Position numbers and translations under genes: made by a program
Shown here: one piece after another, positions 60,866-64,000 of the stretch
Position numbering within the stretch: position 1 is the stretch's first letter
Layout of the letters: every line of letters begins with the position of its first letter
The notes under the pieces: generated by a model
Databases searched by the model: none
Told to the model about the DNA's origin: nothing
The model's input: the letters and a program-made list of their open reading frames with translations, nothing else
Origin: Ceratobasidium sp. AG-K
Taxonomy: Eukaryota; Basidiomycota; Agaricomycetes; Cantharellales; Ceratobasidiaceae
DNA: 64,000 nt
Direction: 5' to 3'
Assembly: GCA_037039685.1 (NCBI GenBank)
Contig: JAWNGF010000016.1
Location: 310,001 to 374,000 of the forward strand

Positions 60866-62837
60866 TCAGTCGTCGCCCATAAAACCATCGTCTGTCGGCA
60901 GGAGTGTTTCATCATGGGGAGAGGCGTATCTATCCTTATCCCTGATCAAAACGACAATCCCAACCGCTAGGAACAAGCAGATCTGCAATACCAAACCATA
61001 AGCCTCGGCTAACAGTAGGCCAAAGAACATGACTGACCGAAGAGACAAAAAAGGCAGTTTGAGGGAGTTTCGTGTTCGTTGTACTACTTAAAATCGAACC
61101 CAGCACGATCGGCGAGAGGAACTCGGCGACAGCGCGAACGAGTCTGACCGCTGCCAAAGCTTCGCCTAGGATTGGAGTTAGGGACTCTCCGTCATGAGCG
61201 TCTAGATGCTGATTTACCTTGCGCAAGAGGGTCAACGCTGGCAGAGACGATGGTACTGATGCAAGGATTTGCACTAGATCCGAAACTAGTCATGATCAGA
61301 CCTAGGATAGCGTATTAGAAATGGAGTCTGTCATTCTCAACTCGACTCACAAGCGCTTGCAGCAGCTAGATTCTGTGAAAGACCTATACCGAGTACCGCC
61401 AACGAGTCTGCAAGCCATGAAAATGCCAATAGATGACGTCGAATTGTGAGCTAGTCGACTCGGTTTTGGCACTAGTCTCTGCGGGATGGCGTTTGTTGTA
61501 AATGGTTCGACCCCATTTGAGAATGATAGGGAGCAATATGGACAAGTACACTGCTCTGATCCCTGAGATGGTACTCAAAAGGTAACCGGTCTAGGTCTAT
61601 AAGTATTATCAACGGTCACCGAAGAAATAACACACCTGGTCGGGTTGAGCATGGAACCGGTTGGTGCTGTATACTAGGAAGCCGGCACCCACGTACTCGC
61701 TCCCAACAAACGCGAGCATGATTGCAATACACAGGATAAATAACCGCTTATTTCGCTTCCCTGTGACAGGGTCCCGTCGCGGCCAGATGAAAGCAAGCGG
61801 GCGAGCAAATGCGCCTGCGGTATCGCGTACCCTCTCCATGCTTACGCTCCGACTACGGCTGGGTCTCCGCTCGGATTGGGTATCTCTGCTTCGTCCACGG
61901 ACCGCTCCGCGGCGATTTCAGCCGCACGAGCAGCCCGTTTTTCGGGCCAAAGGACTCGGGGACGGCTACGATAATGTAGAGAGCGAGAGCAGTCGAGATG
62001 GATGTTTGGACCCAAAAGACAACAGTAATATCACCACTCCAGCGAGTGATTAGACCTCCGAGTGTATAACTGAGAGCAAGTCCAAAGTACGTCGACCCTT
62101 CGAGTATAGAGAGAATCGGCGCTGGATTGTGCGAGACGTCGACAACGAACATAGTGCTGAGCAAGGAGAGTGGGCGAGCTCCGCCAATCGATCCGATGAC
62201 CGTGGAGAGGAAAACAAGAAACAGAGAGTTGGTGTACAAAGCAATGATGAGGACCAGCGGCGCGAAGATGGCGACAATTGAGATGAATATCAAAAGAGGT
62301 TTGCGGCCGTATTTAGCGGAAAGGTACCAATTGGGGACGAAGTGATCAGACCTAAAGAATAATCAGAGTTTGTCTAATGCAACAGCGTTGAAGGCTGGAA
62401 GTGACTTACCTCCGCATAGGTCAATAATTACGGCCATCTGCGCAATTCGAGCAAATAGCCCCTGTACTCCTGGCGCATCGCACAATGCTTCTGGGATATT
62501 ACCGCTGGGCGGTATCTTGGCTGGGTCATGGCGAATGTACCAGAGCTGGCAGGCAATGATTTTGAGAATTTGGATTGATGTCGTCACGGTGACCGCGCCG
62601 GCTAAACAGTATTCTTTCAATATCGAACGGCTCTCAGAATAAAAGTATTTTACCCATAAACCCAAGGAATACGACGGAAGAGCGAGATGGGCTCGTTGGA
62701 ACCGGGTGAACCGCGTCAGCCAAGAGTTGTTTATCCGGCTGCGACTGAACCGCATCATTCTGTCCTGTGAGGAGCGGGCTGGTCTCGGTCGGCTCATCAG
62801 CAGCCGGGTGGGCCTGGGGGCGATCATCAACGATCAT
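60866..62837 (-). CDS. MFS transporter, frame broken at several places
   Basis: Major facilitator protein, probably a drug or small-molecule transporter. The polar N-terminus with TETSPLLTGQ is followed by TM1 (SSVVFLGFMAGAVTVTTSIQ) and by SAKYGRKPLLIF, the signature loop before TM3. GSIGGARPLSLLSTMFVVDV marks TM4 and YTLGGLITRWSGDITVVFWV TM5-6. The charged central loop follows, then FILCIAIMLAFVGSEYVGAG, and the last helix ICLFLAVGIVVLIRDKDRYA before an acidic tail. A 55-nt intron near 60974-61028 restores the end. At least three sites appear to lack one base: near 61437, near 61868 and at 61944-61946. A fourth is likely near 62350. This is more damage than in any neighbour, so real decay competes with sequencing error. 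Confidence 0.72.
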
Positions 62838-63138
62838 GACCGGGAGTGTCAGGTTCGATGACAAGCAAGAAGGGAATGAGTGAAGGCGGTGCTACGACAC
62901 GGTCGAATTTAAATAGCAATGGAGTGGGGCGAGGGGTGTGGGTCATGGCGAAGAATTGCCTGCGCCGCAGACCTGCAACAGACTGCGCTGATCCATGTGG
63001 ACTCATGGATGGGGAAGGTGGGCCGACCACGTGATACAATAATAACAAGAAACAGGGACAAGATCCGTTTTGGGAAGAATATGATGATGCACGAGGCTTC
63101 CAAGATAATGCACATTCAAGACGCAGTCGAGATAAACA
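62838..63138. other. Intergenic between LEO1 and the MFS transporter
   Basis: About 300 bp holding the LEO1 3' UTR and the transporter promoter. Nothing else seen. Confidence 0.45.
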
Positions 63139-64000
63139 TTATTCGTCTTCTTCGTCATCCAAAGCAACAGCACGCCTCCGACTCCTCGCCTTGCCACCTG
63201 TTTTCCGAATGCTGGCTTCTTCCTCTTCCGCGCTGTCCTCCATATCCACGTCCTCATCCTCGTCGGCATCCTCCTTGGCCTCCTTTTCCTTCTTTCTCCT
63301 CTTGGCTGCCTCGCGCTCAAGCTTCTCTTCCGCCTCGTCCAACGAGTCCATGCCCTCATCCTTTCTTCGCTTGCCTCCGCCGGTAGGAGAACCACCCTCA
63401 TCCGCGTCGTCCTCGTCCGAAACGACAAAATCGTCCGCGACATACTCTCCCCCGCGCTTCCCAGTAGGTTGAACCTTTCTGCGCCCATCAAGTCCGTCAT
63501 CCGAGTCCGAATTCGCCTCGCCTCCCGACTCGTCAGACCCAAATACATCATCCCCCCGCCTTCTCGACGCAACCGACATTCGACTCCGGCGTGCCCCACC
63601 CCCACCAAACCCGCCGCCTCCACCCGACGCACGCGGTTTTCGTGGTCGAGCGGTCCGGTTTGCCGTCTTTTGAGTTCGCGCTGTTCACGTTCAGGATCCA
63701 TCGTTGGCTCGGGTGCGAGTCGGAGTCGGGCGGTACGGGTGTGACGTTGGCCAACAGCGCGGACAAGTTGTCTATGTGTGGCAGAGAACATGCCCGTGGG
63801 TTGAAGAGTGAGAGTACCCGTGATAGGGACTTCGCATTGGAGGACACCGGCGTGTTTGTGTTGAGTGTAGAGGTAGCTCACGCCGCCGCTTCTTTTGATC
63901 TGGGACTGGGATTGGGATTGTGACTGGGATTGTGAAGCGGAAGGGGCAGACGCGGCAGGTTCGACGTTTGTGCTGATATCGAATATTTCGGTACCAAGCT
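63139..64000 (-). CDS. LEO1: Paf1 complex subunit Leo1, C-terminal part (5' end beyond window)
   Basis: Leo1 is a subunit of the Paf1 complex, which travels with RNA polymerase II and promotes histone modification. The visible part starts inside the Leo1 core (LGTEIFDIS), then SYLYTQHKHAGVLQCEVPIT, LQPTGMFSATHRQLVRAVGQ and the helix RLRLAPEPTMDPEREQRELK, all conserved family landmarks. A Gly-rich linker follows (ASGGGGGFGGGGARRSR), then an acidic C-terminus with VADDFVVSDEDDADEGG and alternating Lys/Glu stretches ending ALDDEEDE. The frame passes from RELKRRQ to RTARPRKPRA only if one A is missing at plus 63659-63661, which explains overlapping open frames on this strand. The N-terminal third is not in the window. 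Confidence 0.88.

Noticed and set aside
60974..61028. A frame change before the last helix of the MFS transporter
   Set aside because: A 55-nt GT-AG intron joins FFVSS to ICLFLAVG in frame.
62630..62720. An apparent frameshift at the first exon end of the MFS transporter
   Set aside because: Using the phase-1 donor gives SSVVFLGFMAGAVTVT, a proper first helix, with no correction needed.
1..64000. CRISPR arrays, prophage, viral or retrotransposon genes
   Set aside because: No regularly spaced repeats and no integrase, reverse transcriptase or capsid motifs were seen in either strand.

Overview
The window is nuclear DNA of a filamentous fungus. Nearly every gene is broken by many short GT-AG introns of about 45-75 nt. 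The recognisable proteins are fungal or eukaryotic: Vps10, Tyr1, Cdt1, AP-2 sigma, LC8, Gpatch1, a Zn2Cys6 regulator and PalI/Rim9. Gene style and composition (small dense introns, an Fap1-like NF-X1 protein, Axl2-like and Ppo-type genes, CE5 cutinases) fit an agaricomycete. Rhizoctonia/Ceratobasidiaceae is my best guess, but that is inference without a database search. No CRISPR, prophage, plasmid or convincing transposon was seen.

Layout. 0-1 kb: 3' end of a Ppo-type fatty-acid oxygenase. 1.5-6.3 kb: two related arrestin-fold-like genes, both damaged. 8.7-13.6 kb: an MFS sugar transporter, then a GT31 glycosyltransferase. 14.2-19.5 kb: the sorting receptor Vps10. 19.75 kb: an intron-containing tRNA-Glu. 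21.9-27.5 kb: a Zn2Cys6 regulator facing prephenate dehydrogenase (TYR1). 27.9-28.7 kb: unidentified coding fragments. 30.0-36 kb: LC8 dynein light chain, an Axl2-like cadherin-fold protein and a bacterial-type cold-shock protein. 36.4-48.2 kb: nuclear genes (Fap1/NF-X1, Cdt1, a C2H2 factor, Gpatch1). 48.4-54.0 kb: PalI/Rim9, an F-box protein, an ASC-1/Rqt4-type zinc-finger protein and AP-2 sigma. 55.0-62.8 kb: a secreted intradiol dioxygenase, two tandem cutinase-family (CE5) esterases and an MFS transporter. The right edge holds the C-terminal half of Leo1.

How the genes relate. Most are housekeeping genes with no shared pathway. Vps10 and AP-2 sigma belong to sorting and endocytosis, and arrestin-type adaptors would fit there. 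Fap1, Cdt1, Gpatch1 and Leo1 act in the nucleus. The 55-62.8 kb stretch is the only functional-looking neighbourhood: secreted enzymes for aromatic and polyester substrates beside a transporter. Several gene pairs are divergent over short intervals, the tightest being Gpatch1 and PalI (202 bp).

Sequence quality. At least nine loci need a missing single base to keep a conserved reading frame (about 12 sites), often in short G, C or A runs and always in the same direction. I read most of these as residual consensus deletions rather than true pseudogenes. Several proteins below therefore look split in the raw sequence.
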